Below are positions 55,756 through 64,000 of a stretch of DNA of 64,000 nt, piece after piece. This DNA is from Saprospiraceae bacterium. GTDB lineage: Bacteria > Bacteroidota > Bacteroidia > Chitinophagales > Saprospiraceae. Each line of letters begins with the position of its first letter. Within the stretch, counting starts at the first letter, position 1. A program made the translations under genes and the position numbers. The DNA is taken from assembly GCA_020627825.1 (NCBI GenBank), contig JAHDGD010000001.1, forward strand, positions 1 through 64,000, read 5' to 3'. A model generated the notes under the pieces. It did not search any database, was not told the DNA's origin, and saw only the letters and a program-made list of their open reading frames with translations.

Positions 55756-56958
55756 ATGAATCTTCACGAATATCAAGGAAAGGAATTATTGGCCTCATAT
55801 GGAGTTGCAATCCAAAGAGGAGTATTGGTAAATAATGAAGCAGAAATAGATGCTGCTTTAGCTCAATTAAAAGAAGAAACAGGAACTGATTTTGCTGTTG
55901 TAAAAGCACAAATACATGCTGGTGGACGAGGAAAAGGAGGTGGAGTTAAGTTGGGGAAAACCGAAGCAGAAATTAAAGAACATGCTGAGAATATTCTTGG
56001 TATGATGTTAAAAACTCCTCAGACACCAGGCGGACTTGATGGAGAAGGTAAACTTGTTCGTAAAGTTTTGATTACTGAGGACAGCTATGCTCCTGATTTC
56101 GATGCCTGTAAAGAGTTTTATGTTAGTATAATGCTTGATAGAGAGCAAAAGAAAAACGTCATCATTTATAGTACGGAAGGAGGAATGAATATAGAAGAAG
56201 TTGCTGAACAGACTCCTCATTTAGTGCATAAAGAACATATCCACCCTCATCTAGGACTTCAAGGTTTTCAAGCTAGGAAAATTGCATTTAATCTCGGTTT
56301 AACAGGACAAGCCTTCAAAGAGATGACTAAATTTATCTCAAAGTTATATAAAGCTTTTGTGGGAAGTGATGCTTCATTATTTGAAATAAATCCAACATTA
56401 AAGACTGGTGATGATCGAATTATTGCTGTAGATTGTAAAGTAAGCTTGGATGAAAATGCATTATTCCGTCACCCTGACCTTGCAGAGTTAAGAGATACCG
56501 ATGAGGAAGATCCTACAGAGGTAGAAGCAGGTTCATATGGATTAAATTATGTACAGCTAGATGGAAATGTAGGATGTATGGTGAATGGTGCTGGTTTAGC
56601 TATGGCTACAATGGACATCATCAAATTGTCAGGAGGATCACCTGCTAACTTTTTAGATGTTGGAGGAACTGCTGATGCTGCAAGAGTGGAACAAGCGTTT
56701 AGAATCATTATGAGAGATGAAAATGTAAAAGCCATTTTAATCAATATCTTTGGTGGAATCGTTCGTTGTGATCGAGTGGCTCAAGGGGTTGTTGATGCAT
56801 ATAAAAATATAGGTGATATAAAAATTCCTATTATTGTTCGGCTTCAAGGAACAAATGCAGATATTGCAAAAACGTTAATTGATGAATCTGGACTTGAAGT
56901 TCATTCAGCAATCGAACTTGCAGAAGCTGCAAAACTGGTTGAAGATTTGATCAAGTAA
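55756..56958 (+). CDS. sucC: succinate-CoA ligase (ADP-forming), beta subunit
   Basis: 400 residues. ATP-grasp beta subunit of succinyl-CoA synthetase; makes succinate plus ATP in the TCA cycle with alpha subunit SucD. Opening [45 protein letters not shown] and the C-terminal [17 protein letters not shown] are hallmarks. SucD is not adjacent, as is common in Bacteroidota where sucC and sucD are separated. Ends with terminator-like elements at 56985-57035. Confidence 0.97.
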   Translation: MNLHEYQGKELLASYGVAIQRGVLVNNEAEIDAALAQLKEETGTDFAVVKAQIHAGGRGKGGGVKLGKTEAEIKEHAENILGMMLKTPQTPGGLDGEGKLVRKVLITEDSYAPDFDACKEFYVSIMLDREQKKNVIIYSTEGGMNIEEVAEQTPHLVHKEHIHPHLGLQGFQARKIAFNLGLTGQAFKEMTKFISKLYKAFVGSDASLFEINPTLKTGDDRIIAVDCKVSLDENALFRHPDLAELRDTDEEDPTEVEAGSYGLNYVQLDGNVGCMVNGAGLAMATMDIIKLSGGSPANFLDVGGTADAARVEQAFRIIMRDENVKAILINIFGGIVRCDRVAQGVVDAYKNIGDIKIPIIVRLQGTNADIAKTLIDESGLEVHSAIELAEAAKLVEDLIK

Positions 56959-56984
56959 ATGTAAAGTAAAGAATTTAAAGAAAG

Positions 56985-57019
56985 GTGCATCCATTAAGTT
57001 AGGTGCACTTTTTTTTTGG
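56985..57019 (+). terminator. weak intrinsic terminator after sucC
   Basis: GTGCA and TGCAC form a short stem around about 14 bases and are followed by nine T (57009-57017). It abuts the 57013-57035 palindrome, which shares the T run. Confidence 0.55.
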
Positions 57020-57035
57020 GCTTAAAGCCCAAAAA
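57013..57035. repeat. perfect 23-bp palindrome between sucC and the helicase
   Basis: Arms TTTTTGGGCTT and AAGCCCAAAAA around one A, identical to 31643-31665, in another convergent gap. Here its left T run doubles as the sucC terminator tail. Confidence 0.8.
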
Positions 57036-57078
57036 CGCTTAAACCTGAATGCATCAATACTTTCATCCTCACCTTAGG

Positions 57079-58962
57079 TTAATAAGCCATGTATTCCCAT
57101 GCAGAGGTATATATATTGTCTGCATTAACCAATTCACTGAGTTTCCGATATAATGGATGTTGGGATAATGTTGCTAAGTCTCCTATCATTACTAACTTTC
57201 TTTTTGCCCGTGTCATGGCAACATTTAATCGTCTTTCATCAGCTAAAAAACCTACATTACCATGGTCATTGCTTCTTACTAGGCTTATGTAAATGATATC
57301 TTTTTCTTGACCTTGGAATCCATCAATTGTGTTTACTTCTATTTGCAATCCATCTAATTCTTTGTCTTGTTCAATCTCAGACTCAATGAAATTTACTTGA
57401 CCAGCATAAGGAGAAATTAAACCAATAGAATAAGGAAGTTGTTTTTCTTTCTGTGTTAATATATATTCTCTTAATAAATAATATTCTTGGGAGTTTTTAT
57501 ATGACTTCCTTTTTTCGTCCATTTCTTCATAAAATCCACATCCACTCGTATCGATAAATTGAAATACTTTTTTATCATCTGGCAATTGATTGTTTAAGAC
57601 TTGGTCAGCTGATTTTAGTTTGGATTCATAGAATGATTCATTAGGAAATTGAAGAATATTAGGATGCATTCTGTATTGTATATTAAGTAAATAATCGTGC
57701 TCGATAACACCACTCAATCTATCAAGTAAGGTTATGGACAATCCTTTATTTTCGGCTTCTTTGCTTTTTACAACTGGTGGCAACTGTTTGTGATCACCAA
57801 TTAAAAAAGATCTTTTAGCTCTCAAAATAACATTCCAGCAAGAAGGCTCCATAGCTTGCGATGCTTCATCAATTATACAAGAAGAAAATTCAATATCATC
57901 TACATATGGATGTGCTGCACCTATGAGCGTTGTGCATATGACTTTAACCTCATCAAGGATAAGATTCTTTAATCGCAATTCAAGTTCTTTAGCCCATTTT
58001 CTCAATTCCTTTGCTTCTTTATACATCATACTGCGTTCTTGCCTTTCTTTTTCACCAAAAGAACGCTTGAATTTTTTTGCCATTTTTAAAGCTTCTTCAG
58101 CTTCTATTCTGGTCTTCTTAATAAACTTATAGTCAGTATGAGAACGCATTCTTTCTTCTAAGCTGAGATGTAATAAGTCTTCATCAATTCTTGAAAGATT
58201 TCCTATTCTAAGTACGGGAACACCTACTCTATCCAATAACAATGCAAGTAGATCAACTGCATTATTTGAAGGAGCGCAGACTAACACTTTTTTTTCTTTT
58301 GCTAATAGTTGCTGTACAAGTTCAATAATTGTCGTAGTCTTTCCAGTACCTGGGGGTCCATGAACAATACCAAGTTTTTCAGCTTGAAGTGAACCTCTTA
58401 CAGCTTTTTTTTGAGCTTCATTTAATTTTTTATTAAAAAATGAAGAGACTGTAAAATCTATTTTTCCACTTAACTTAGAGGATTTTTCAACTTCTTTGAC
58501 GATTGACTGTAAATGAGGATCTTTAACCGTTAATACAGATTCTAAAGCTGCTTTCATTACTTTGTATGGTCTTTCATCATACATCAATTCTACTCCTCTT
58601 AATCCGTAAGAAAAATCATTATCGTGAAGAATTCCATCGTTTTTAATTAAAATTTTTGCTTTATTTCTCCTCACATAAGCTACAGTGCCATGATACTCAT
58701 TATCTTGCCCCTCCTTGAAAACTCTTACTCCACTACCAGATCTTATTTTGTGTGCTTTATTCAAACCAGTAGTGCGCTCCACAATTAGTTCTATATAGTC
58801 TCCTACTGTGTAAGCCATTTTTACAATATCAATAGGATACCAAGTAAGACCGCCTTCTATACGTTCTTTAATAGTACGTCGATTTAAAGTTTCTCTGAAG
58901 AAAAACTCTTCATTTTTTCTTTCAAACTCTACTGCCTCCAATAAATCTTTATACCTTGACAT
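57079..58962 (-). CDS. superfamily 1 AAA-type helicase (IGHMBP2/Upf1-like)
   Basis: 627 residues. Walker A GIVHGPPGTGKTTTIIEL, Walker B CIIDEASQAMEP (DEAS), motif III GDHKQLPPVV, motif IV-V region VNTIDGFQGQEKDIIYISLVRSN, VI LNVAMTRAKRKLVMIGD. A beta-rich N-terminal part (VRRNKAKILIKNDG) precedes the first RecA fold, as in SMUBP2-type helicases of bacteria. ATP-driven 5'-3' nucleic-acid unwinding; biological role not established. Its ATG shares one base with the stop of the 98-residue gene upstream (TAATG). Confidence 0.92.
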   Translation of the reverse strand: MSRYKDLLEAVEFERKNEEFFFRETLNRRTIKERIEGGLTWYPIDIVKMAYTVGDYIELIVERTTGLNKAHKIRSGSGVRVFKEGQDNEYHGTVAYVRRNKAKILIKNDGILHDNDFSYGLRGVELMYDERPYKVMKAALESVLTVKDPHLQSIVKEVEKSSKLSGKIDFTVSSFFNKKLNEAQKKAVRGSLQAEKLGIVHGPPGTGKTTTIIELVQQLLAKEKKVLVCAPSNNAVDLLALLLDRVGVPVLRIGNLSRIDEDLLHLSLEERMRSHTDYKFIKKTRIEAEEALKMAKKFKRSFGEKERQERSMMYKEAKELRKWAKELELRLKNLILDEVKVICTTLIGAAHPYVDDIEFSSCIIDEASQAMEPSCWNVILRAKRSFLIGDHKQLPPVVKSKEAENKGLSITLLDRLSGVIEHDYLLNIQYRMHPNILQFPNESFYESKLKSADQVLNNQLPDDKKVFQFIDTSGCGFYEEMDEKRKSYKNSQEYYLLREYILTQKEKQLPYSIGLISPYAGQVNFIESEIEQDKELDGLQIEVNTIDGFQGQEKDIIYISLVRSNDHGNVGFLADERRLNVAMTRAKRKLVMIGDLATLSQHPLYRKLSELVNADNIYTSAWEYMAY

Positions 58963-59258
58963 TAATCTACTTTCTTAAAAATAAATTTATGAACTTTCCC
59001 TCCATTTGCTTGAGAAACTATATACATATTCATAAACTCATAGCCACAAGCATGCAAATAGTTCAATAAATCAGCTTCACTATTTAACTTAACTTCAACG
59101 CCCTGTTCATTTGTGATTTTTGTTTTGGAATTAAAATCATGTCCTGCGTCAATTGTAAATAACATTTTTGTATGCCACGCATTCATACGAACATGAATAA
59201 TCAGATATTTCATTTGAGGAATATCATCAATGCATTTACCTTCAATATATAACTTCAT
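58962..59258 (-). CDS. small conserved-looking protein coupled to the helicase
   Basis: 98 residues, no signal peptide, no motif I recognise. A basic/beta start MKLYIEGKCIDDIPQMKYLIIHVR, one helix LNSEADLLNYLHACGYEF and a C-terminal beta strand KVHKFIFKKV. The composition is that of a real gene and it overlaps the helicase ATG by one base (TAATG), which argues for expression. A helicase-associated or regulatory role is only a guess. Confidence 0.6.
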   Translation of the reverse strand: MKLYIEGKCIDDIPQMKYLIIHVRMNAWHTKMLFTIDAGHDFNSKTKITNEQGVEVKLNSEADLLNYLHACGYEFMNMYIVSQANGGKVHKFIFKKVD

Positions 59259-59407
59259 TTATTAACTTTCTTGTCGCAAGATACTCAAGTTCTTTTTTAC
59301 ATAAAATTAAAATGCTATAAGTTTAATATGAATATGATACAAATTAATAAAAGAAGGTACATTAATTCCAATTATATAAAAATGACATTCAGTAATTCGT
59401 TTTTAAT
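59259..59407. other. gap between RluA-type and small-protein genes
   Basis: 149 bp, both flanking genes on the minus strand. AT-rich; presumably the promoter of the helicase pair. No distinctive element seen. Confidence 0.25.
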
Positions 59408-61045
59408 CTAGAAAAAACCAGATGGACTTTTTATTTCGATCTTTTCACTACTTAAAGGATGTATAAAAGATAAACCCGCAGCGTGTAAGTATAACCTATC
59501 ACTTGGTTCTCCATATAATACATCCCCCTTAATGGGTGCATTTAAACCAAGGTGATGAGCAGCATGTAATCGCAATTGATGTGTTCTTCCTGTTATGGGT
59601 TTAAATATCACCCCTATTTTATTCTGTGTATTTAAAATTTCATATTTCGTTTGAGCATGTTTTCCATTGAGATCATAAACCTGCATTGGTCTATTAAGAT
59701 AGGAAGGGCTTAAGGGAAGATTAATCGTACCTTTTTTTTCCTTGGGACTTACGTCCAAAAGCGCTTCATAAACTTTTCGTACTTGCCTATCACTAAAAAG
59801 CTTTTGCATGGCTTTATAGGTGAGCGTATTTTTTGCAAAAAGTAGAATACCACTTGTTGCCATATCTAATCGATGTATTGATTGCACATTAGGGTATTTT
59901 TTTACAAGTCTTGTCCATACTGAATCTTGAATTTCCTTTCCTGGAACAGACAACACTCCATGAGGCTTATTTACTGCAATAAGGTCTTCTGATTCAAAAA
60001 TCACTTCAATAATGTAGTCCTTGCTACAAGATTTAATTAATGGATTTTCTCTTACGGATATTCCTTGTAGCAAGAACGAAAGAATAGGTTCGCATTTTCC
60101 TCTACATGCTGGATATAATTTCCCATGTCTTCGAATTAATCCAGAAGGCGATGCTCCATACCAGAATTCTGCCATATCGATGATTTGATATCCATGTGTA
60201 AGAGCATATTGAATTAATCTTGGAGCAGCACAATCACCTGCCCCAGAAGGTGGGTATTTCATTGTTGTTTCATAAAATAACTCAAGCAGATTCTTCCGCT
60301 CTCCTATTTTATTATAAAATTCATACTGCTTAAAAATCCAATCTTGTAGATCTTTAGATAAATGGAGTCGTTCTTTCTTTAGTAAGTTTATTCGTTCATC
60401 TATTTCTTTTATTTTTTCTTTTAATTTACCTAGATCAAAAGCAGATTTATTTTTAAGATCTTTTATTTCAAAATGATGTCTTTGACTCTCCGTACTCAGT
60501 ATCTTCAAGCCTTTTTCTTGTTCATCTAAAGAAGCAGATTGCAATTCTAACCGTCTTATTTTTCTTTGGGCCTTAGCCCGTTTATGAAATTCCTTAAGAT
60601 TATTTATTTTGTTAGTGTACTTAAGAAGAGTGGATTCAAGTTTTTCTTTAAGTTTTAGATAATTAGGCTCGTTTTCATATTGCTCAATTGAGTGATTAAT
60701 GGCACTTATTGTTTCTTCTTTTTCTCGAAAATACCCTTGCTTTTCCAATAGATTGAAAACAGGTGGCACAAATCCTTCTATATAATTTTCATCTGCAATT
60801 CTTCCTGAAAACCCCTTTAAAAATCCAATTTTACCATCTTTAGATTTTACGATCAAAACACCAAACATTTTCCCAACACTGCCATCCTTTTTCAAACCAA
60901 ATCCATAATCAGGAAAAAGCAGAGGGACCTGATCTTTAAGATATTGAGCAATTTTTAATGTAGTAGAAAAAGGTGTGTAATAATGTGGAAATGGAAATTC
61001 ATTGGGTAGATTGATATCTATGAACTCAGGAATGGGATGAAACAT
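59408..61045 (-). CDS. RluA-family pseudouridine synthase with long N-terminal extension
   Basis: 545 residues. The last about 220 are the RluA catalytic fold: VIFESEDLIAVNKPHGVLSVPG, the catalytic motif SIHRLDMATSGILLFAK (Asp), and GRTHQLRLHAAHHLGLN. The first about 300 residues include a Lys/Glu-rich coiled coil (residues about 105-230) and a conserved GAGDCAAPRLIQYAL and ASPSGLIRRHGKLYPACRGKC segment with paired Cys. This two-part form occurs in Gram-negatives. It isomerises uridine in rRNA or tRNA; the target is unknown. Confidence 0.9.
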   Translation of the reverse strand: MFHPIPEFIDINLPNEFPFPHYYTPFSTTLKIAQYLKDQVPLLFPDYGFGLKKDGSVGKMFGVLIVKSKDGKIGFLKGFSGRIADENYIEGFVPPVFNLLEKQGYFREKEETISAINHSIEQYENEPNYLKLKEKLESTLLKYTNKINNLKEFHKRAKAQRKIRRLELQSASLDEQEKGLKILSTESQRHHFEIKDLKNKSAFDLGKLKEKIKEIDERINLLKKERLHLSKDLQDWIFKQYEFYNKIGERKNLLELFYETTMKYPPSGAGDCAAPRLIQYALTHGYQIIDMAEFWYGASPSGLIRRHGKLYPACRGKCEPILSFLLQGISVRENPLIKSCSKDYIIEVIFESEDLIAVNKPHGVLSVPGKEIQDSVWTRLVKKYPNVQSIHRLDMATSGILLFAKNTLTYKAMQKLFSDRQVRKVYEALLDVSPKEKKGTINLPLSPSYLNRPMQVYDLNGKHAQTKYEILNTQNKIGVIFKPITGRTHQLRLHAAHHLGLNAPIKGDVLYGEPSDRLYLHAAGLSFIHPLSSEKIEIKSPSGFF

Positions 61046-61113
61046 GGAAACAGTATTGTATACATAAAGAAAGTAAATAAAGCATATAAAGAAAACAAAC
61101 TAAATATATAATC

Positions 61114-61121
61114 TATCTTTG
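61114..61121 (+). promoter_or_regulatory. -7 promoter box of typA
   Basis: TATCTTTG fits TAnnTTTG, 23 bp before the typA ATG at 61145. No clear TTG at -33. Confidence 0.45.
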
Positions 61122-61144
61122 CGGGAAATTATGACAATACAAAT

Positions 61145-62917
61145 ATGAAATCAATAAGAAACATTGCCATCATCGCACACGTAGATCACGGCAAAACTAC
61201 GTTGGTAGACAAAATTATACAATATTGTGAGATAATAGATCCTAGAAAACAATCAGGCGAACTCATACTAGATAACAATGATTTAGAAAGGGAAAGAGGA
61301 ATAACCATTTTATCTAAAAATGTTTCTGTAGAATATGAAGGTATAAAAATCAATATTTTGGATACTCCTGGTCACGCCGACTTTGGTGGAGAAGTAGAGC
61401 GTGTATTAAAAATGGCGGATGGCGTTTTACTTTTAGTTGATGCATTTGAAGGACCTATGCCACAAACTAGATTTGTCATGGGAAAAGCCCTTGAACTTGG
61501 TCTTAAACCAATAGTCGTAGTTAATAAAGTAGATAAGGAAAATTGTAGACCTGAAGATGTTCAAGGTGATGTATTCGATCTTATGTTTAATTTGGATGCA
61601 ACGGAAGATCAGCTTGATTTTGTCACATTATTTGGTTCTTCAAAACAGAGCTGGATGAGTTATAATCATGAAATTCGAACAGAGAACATATCACCTCTTT
61701 TGGATGCAGTGATAAAACATATCCCTGAAGCACCATATAATGAAGGAACAGCTCAAATGCAAATTACATCACTTGATTATTCTAAATTTCAAGGTAGGAT
61801 TGCGATTGGAAGACTCCTCAGAGGAGACTTAAATGTAAATGTTGACTATAGTTTATGTAAATCAGATGGTGTAACAAAGAAAGTGCGGATCAAAGAACTG
61901 TTTTTGTTTGAAGGATTAGGTCGAAAAGCAGTTAAAACTGTGCGCAGTGGTGATTTATGCGCTGTTGTTGGATTAGATGATTTCGATATTGGTGATACAA
62001 TAGCAGATCTTGAAAATCCAGAAGCGCTACCAAGAATTGCTGTTGATGAACCTACAATGAGTATGTTATTTACGATCAACAATAGTCCATTTTTTGGTAA
62101 AGAGGGAAAGTTTGTGACGTCAAGACATTTAAGAGATAGACTTTTCAAGGAAACTGAGAAAAACCTTGCCTTGAGAGTAGAAGAAACAGATACTGAAGAT
62201 AAATTTAATGTTTACGGAAGAGGTATATTACATTTAAGTGTATTAATCGAAACTATGCGAAGAGAATTGTATGAACTTCAAGTAGGTAAGCCACAAGTGC
62301 TTATAAAGGAAATAGATGGAGTTAAATGCGAGCCTATCGAAAGTTTAGTCATTGACACTCCTGAAGAGTACAGCGGTAAGATTATTGAATTAATTACACA
62401 AAGAAAAGGGCTGTTGAAAGTAATGGAGCCTAAAGGTGATGTTCAACATTTGGAATTTGAGATTCCTTCAAGAGGGATTATAGGTTTAAGAAATAACTTA
62501 CTTACTGTTAGTGCAGGAAATGCTGTCATTACACATAGGTTTTTGTCCTTCGAACCTTATAAAGGAGAAATCCCAACAAGAAATAAAGGGTCTTTGGTAT
62601 CAATGGTGGAAGGTCAAGCATTAGCTTATGCTCTTGATCGATTGCAAGATAGAGGAAAATTCTTCGTAGAACCAGGTGATCAAGTTTACAAAGGACAAGT
62701 TTTAGGTGAGCATACAAGAGAAAACGACCTAGGTGTAAATGTGATAAAAGGTAAAAAATTAACCAATATGCGTTCATCAGGTGCTGATGATGCAGCAAAA
62801 CTAGCACCAAAAATTGTATTTTCGCTAGAAGAAAGTATGGAATACATCAAGGAAGATGAATACCTTGAAGTAACGCCAGAAAATTTAAGAATGAGAAAAA
62901 TCCAATATAAGTTGTGA
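61145..62917 (+). CDS. typA: ribosome-associated translational GTPase TypA/BipA
   Basis: 590 residues. Begins [24 protein letters not shown] (P loop AHVDHGKTT), with switch [24 protein letters not shown] and NKVD. EF-G-like domains III and V are followed by the BipA-specific C-terminal domain ([24 protein letters not shown]). BipA acts in ribosome assembly and stress/low-temperature growth. It is followed by a gene whose GTG start overlaps its stop (GTGA). Confidence 0.97.
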   Translation: MKSIRNIAIIAHVDHGKTTLVDKIIQYCEIIDPRKQSGELILDNNDLERERGITILSKNVSVEYEGIKINILDTPGHADFGGEVERVLKMADGVLLLVDAFEGPMPQTRFVMGKALELGLKPIVVVNKVDKENCRPEDVQGDVFDLMFNLDATEDQLDFVTLFGSSKQSWMSYNHEIRTENISPLLDAVIKHIPEAPYNEGTAQMQITSLDYSKFQGRIAIGRLLRGDLNVNVDYSLCKSDGVTKKVRIKELFLFEGLGRKAVKTVRSGDLCAVVGLDDFDIGDTIADLENPEALPRIAVDEPTMSMLFTINNSPFFGKEGKFVTSRHLRDRLFKETEKNLALRVEETDTEDKFNVYGRGILHLSVLIETMRRELYELQVGKPQVLIKEIDGVKCEPIESLVIDTPEEYSGKIIELITQRKGLLKVMEPKGDVQHLEFEIPSRGIIGLRNNLLTVSAGNAVITHRFLSFEPYKGEIPTRNKGSLVSMVEGQALAYALDRLQDRGKFFVEPGDQVYKGQVLGEHTRENDLGVNVIKGKKLTNMRSSGADDAAKLAPKIVFSLEESMEYIKEDEYLEVTPENLRMRKIQYKL

Positions 62918-64000
62918 AAATAGCCATCATAAGAGAAGAAAAAACACCTCCTGATTCGCGTGTACCTTTAGCTCCTTTTCAAGTAGCCGATCTTCTTAAA
63001 AAAGGATATCACATTGAAGTCCAACGATCACCAAATCGATGTTTTAAAGATGCTGAATATGAGGCTCTGGGTATTCCATTAATTGATGAAATTACAGATC
63101 AAGAATATTTATTAGGTGTAAAAGAAGTTCCAGTAAAAAATATTTTACCGGGAAAGACCTACTTTATGTTTAGCCACACCATAAAAGAACAGCCATACAA
63201 TGCCTCGTTACTACGTAAAATTATTGACGAAAAATCAAGTTTAATCGATTATGAGGTTTTGGTAAACAAAGAAGACAAACGAGTTATTGCATTCGGTAAG
63301 TTTGCTGGTATGGTTGGCGCTCATAATGCATTGTATACTTATGGCAAACAAAGTAGTTTGTTTGACCTTCCTAGGATGAATGCACTTGATGATTATGCCG
63401 CTGCAAAAGATTTATACAAAAACACTTCCCTACCAAAGATCAAGATTGTTCTTACTGGTACTGGAAGAGTCAGCAATGGGTCAGCAATGGTATTAGAAGA
63501 CATGGGTATTCAAAAAGTCACTCCTCTTAGTTTTGTTACGGAGACTTTTGATTATCCTGTATTTACACAATTAAGCTCTTTCTATTACGCTAAAAGAAAA
63601 GACGGTAAAGTCTTTGATGATATTCAAGATTTTTATACCAATCCATCTCATTACGAAAGTGATTTTCATCACTTTATAAAACATGCGGATATATTTATAA
63701 ATGGAATTTATTGGCATCCTGAAGCTCCTGCATTTTTTACTGTAGACCAAATGCAATCCAATGATTTTTCAATACAAGTAATTGCTGATGTAACCTGTGA
63801 CATTGCACCAGAAGCAAGTATACCTAGTACATTAAGACCTTCTACAATTGCAGAACCTGTCTATGGGTATGATCCACATTCAAATGTTGAAATCGATCCT
63901 TATTCAGGGGGTATAGACGTAATGGCTATAGATAATTTACCGAATGAATTACCAAAAGATGCATCTGTTGCCTTTGGAAATATGTTTATAAATGAAATAT
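62914..64000 (+). CDS. alanine/saccharopine dehydrogenase-like NAD(P) oxidoreductase (3' end outside window)
   Basis: Starts with GTG 62914-62916 overlapping the typA TGA stop (GTGA) and stays open for 362 codons to the window edge. It reads [20 protein letters not shown], the start of the AlaDH/PNT N-terminal domain; the later LTGTGRVSNGSAMVLEDMGI is a Rossmann dinucleotide loop, and YWHPEAPAFF and VTCDIAPEASIPSTLRPSTI match the lysine-forming saccharopine dehydrogenase branch (Lys1-like) rather than alanine dehydrogenase. It may act in lysine metabolism, probably oxidising saccharopine or a related substrate; its C-terminal part is not seen. No ATG start exists, so it is easily missed by ATG-only gene finding. 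Confidence 0.85.
   Translation, partial: MKIAIIREEKTPPDSRVPLAPFQVADLLKKGYHIEVQRSPNRCFKDAEYEALGIPLIDEITDQEYLLGVKEVPVKNILPGKTYFMFSHTIKEQPYNASLLRKIIDEKSSLIDYEVLVNKEDKRVIAFGKFAGMVGAHNALYTYGKQSSLFDLPRMNALDDYAAAKDLYKNTSLPKIKIVLTGTGRVSNGSAMVLEDMGIQKVTPLSFVTETFDYPVFTQLSSFYYAKRKDGKVFDDIQDFYTNPSHYESDFHHFIKHADIFINGIYWHPEAPAFFTVDQMQSNDFSIQVIADVTCDIAPEASIPSTLRPSTIAEPVYGYDPHSNVEIDPYSGGIDVMAIDNLPNELPKDASVAFGNMFINEI

Noticed and set aside
1-64000. tRNA/rRNA genes, CRISPR arrays, prophage or IS elements
   Set aside because: No cloverleaf-like segments, no regularly spaced direct repeats and no integrase or transposase motifs were seen.

Overview
The window is AT-rich bacterial chromosome, densely coding, and reads clearly as Bacteroidota. 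Indicators are type IX secretion (T9SS) C-terminal sorting domains of both kinds (type B on the giant protein at 7959-16163, type A on the metalloproteases at 52746-55715), many short lipoprotein signals, TAnnTTTG promoter boxes, and the gene set (DUF5117-type metallopeptidase, RluA with a long N-terminal extension, CarF/TMEM189-like desaturase). The cysteine-rich giant surface protein recalls Saprospiria-type genomes, but I hold that only weakly. I see no tRNA, rRNA, CRISPR array, prophage, transposase or plasmid gene; this is mostly a core/housekeeping region with secreted accessory proteins.

Layout. 1-806: truncated lipoprotein gene. 962-5905 (+): rarA, an acyl-CoA dehydrogenase and a secreted zinc metallopeptidase, closed by a good terminator. 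5968-16743 (-): alkB-like dioxygenase, a 2734-residue T9SS type B repeat protein, a polytopic membrane protein and a NUDIX hydrolase. 16828-25879 (+): an alpha-2-macroglobulin lipoprotein and a three-domain fusion (APH kinase, M23 peptidase, class III aminotransferase). 25876-28406 (-): methyltransferase, DUF427 protein, DEAD-box helicase. 28603-31638: an oxidative-stress-flavoured block (CarF-like plasmalogen desaturase, a 587-bp gap with a good promoter and operator-like palindrome, SnoaL-like lipoprotein, OxyR, divergent ankyrin protein). 31673-37609 (-): Prc/Tsp protease, FAD oxidoreductase, MmcQ/YjbR protein, ribA, SLC5-type symporter. 37800-40008 (-): tyrosine-degradation block (AhpD-like protein, hpd, marR with an operator between marR and hpd). 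40069-41862 (+): second SLC5 symporter. 41974-52443 (-): dnaK, lipoprotein, a coupled nrnA-FKBP-prfB operon (prfB needs a +1 frameshift), a TonB-like protein and a lipoprotein that share a C-terminal domain, a peroxiredoxin-like protein, mdh. 52746-56958 (+): two tandem M43 metalloproteases and sucC. 57079-61045 (-): SF1 helicase with a small upstream partner, RluA-type pseudouridine synthase. 61145-64000 (+): typA and a truncated alanine/saccharopine dehydrogenase-like gene.

The most unusual signal is not a gene. A family of short perfect palindromes (core GGGCTT-W-AAGCCC or GGGC-GAAA-GCCC, flanked by T runs on the left and A runs on the right) recurs at least nine times. Six copies are intergenic and three lie inside coding sequence; about six further degenerate copies are also inside coding sequence. 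Their flanks have the opposite polarity to an intrinsic terminator. This looks like a dispersed repeat or binding-site family that has also colonised genes.

Central metabolism is represented by mdh, sucC, an acyl-CoA dehydrogenase and hpd (tyrosine to TCA/acetoacetate). Protein quality control is represented by dnaK, Prc and FKBP; translation by prfB, typA and RluA; RNA/DNA maintenance by rarA, alkB, nrnA and two helicases.
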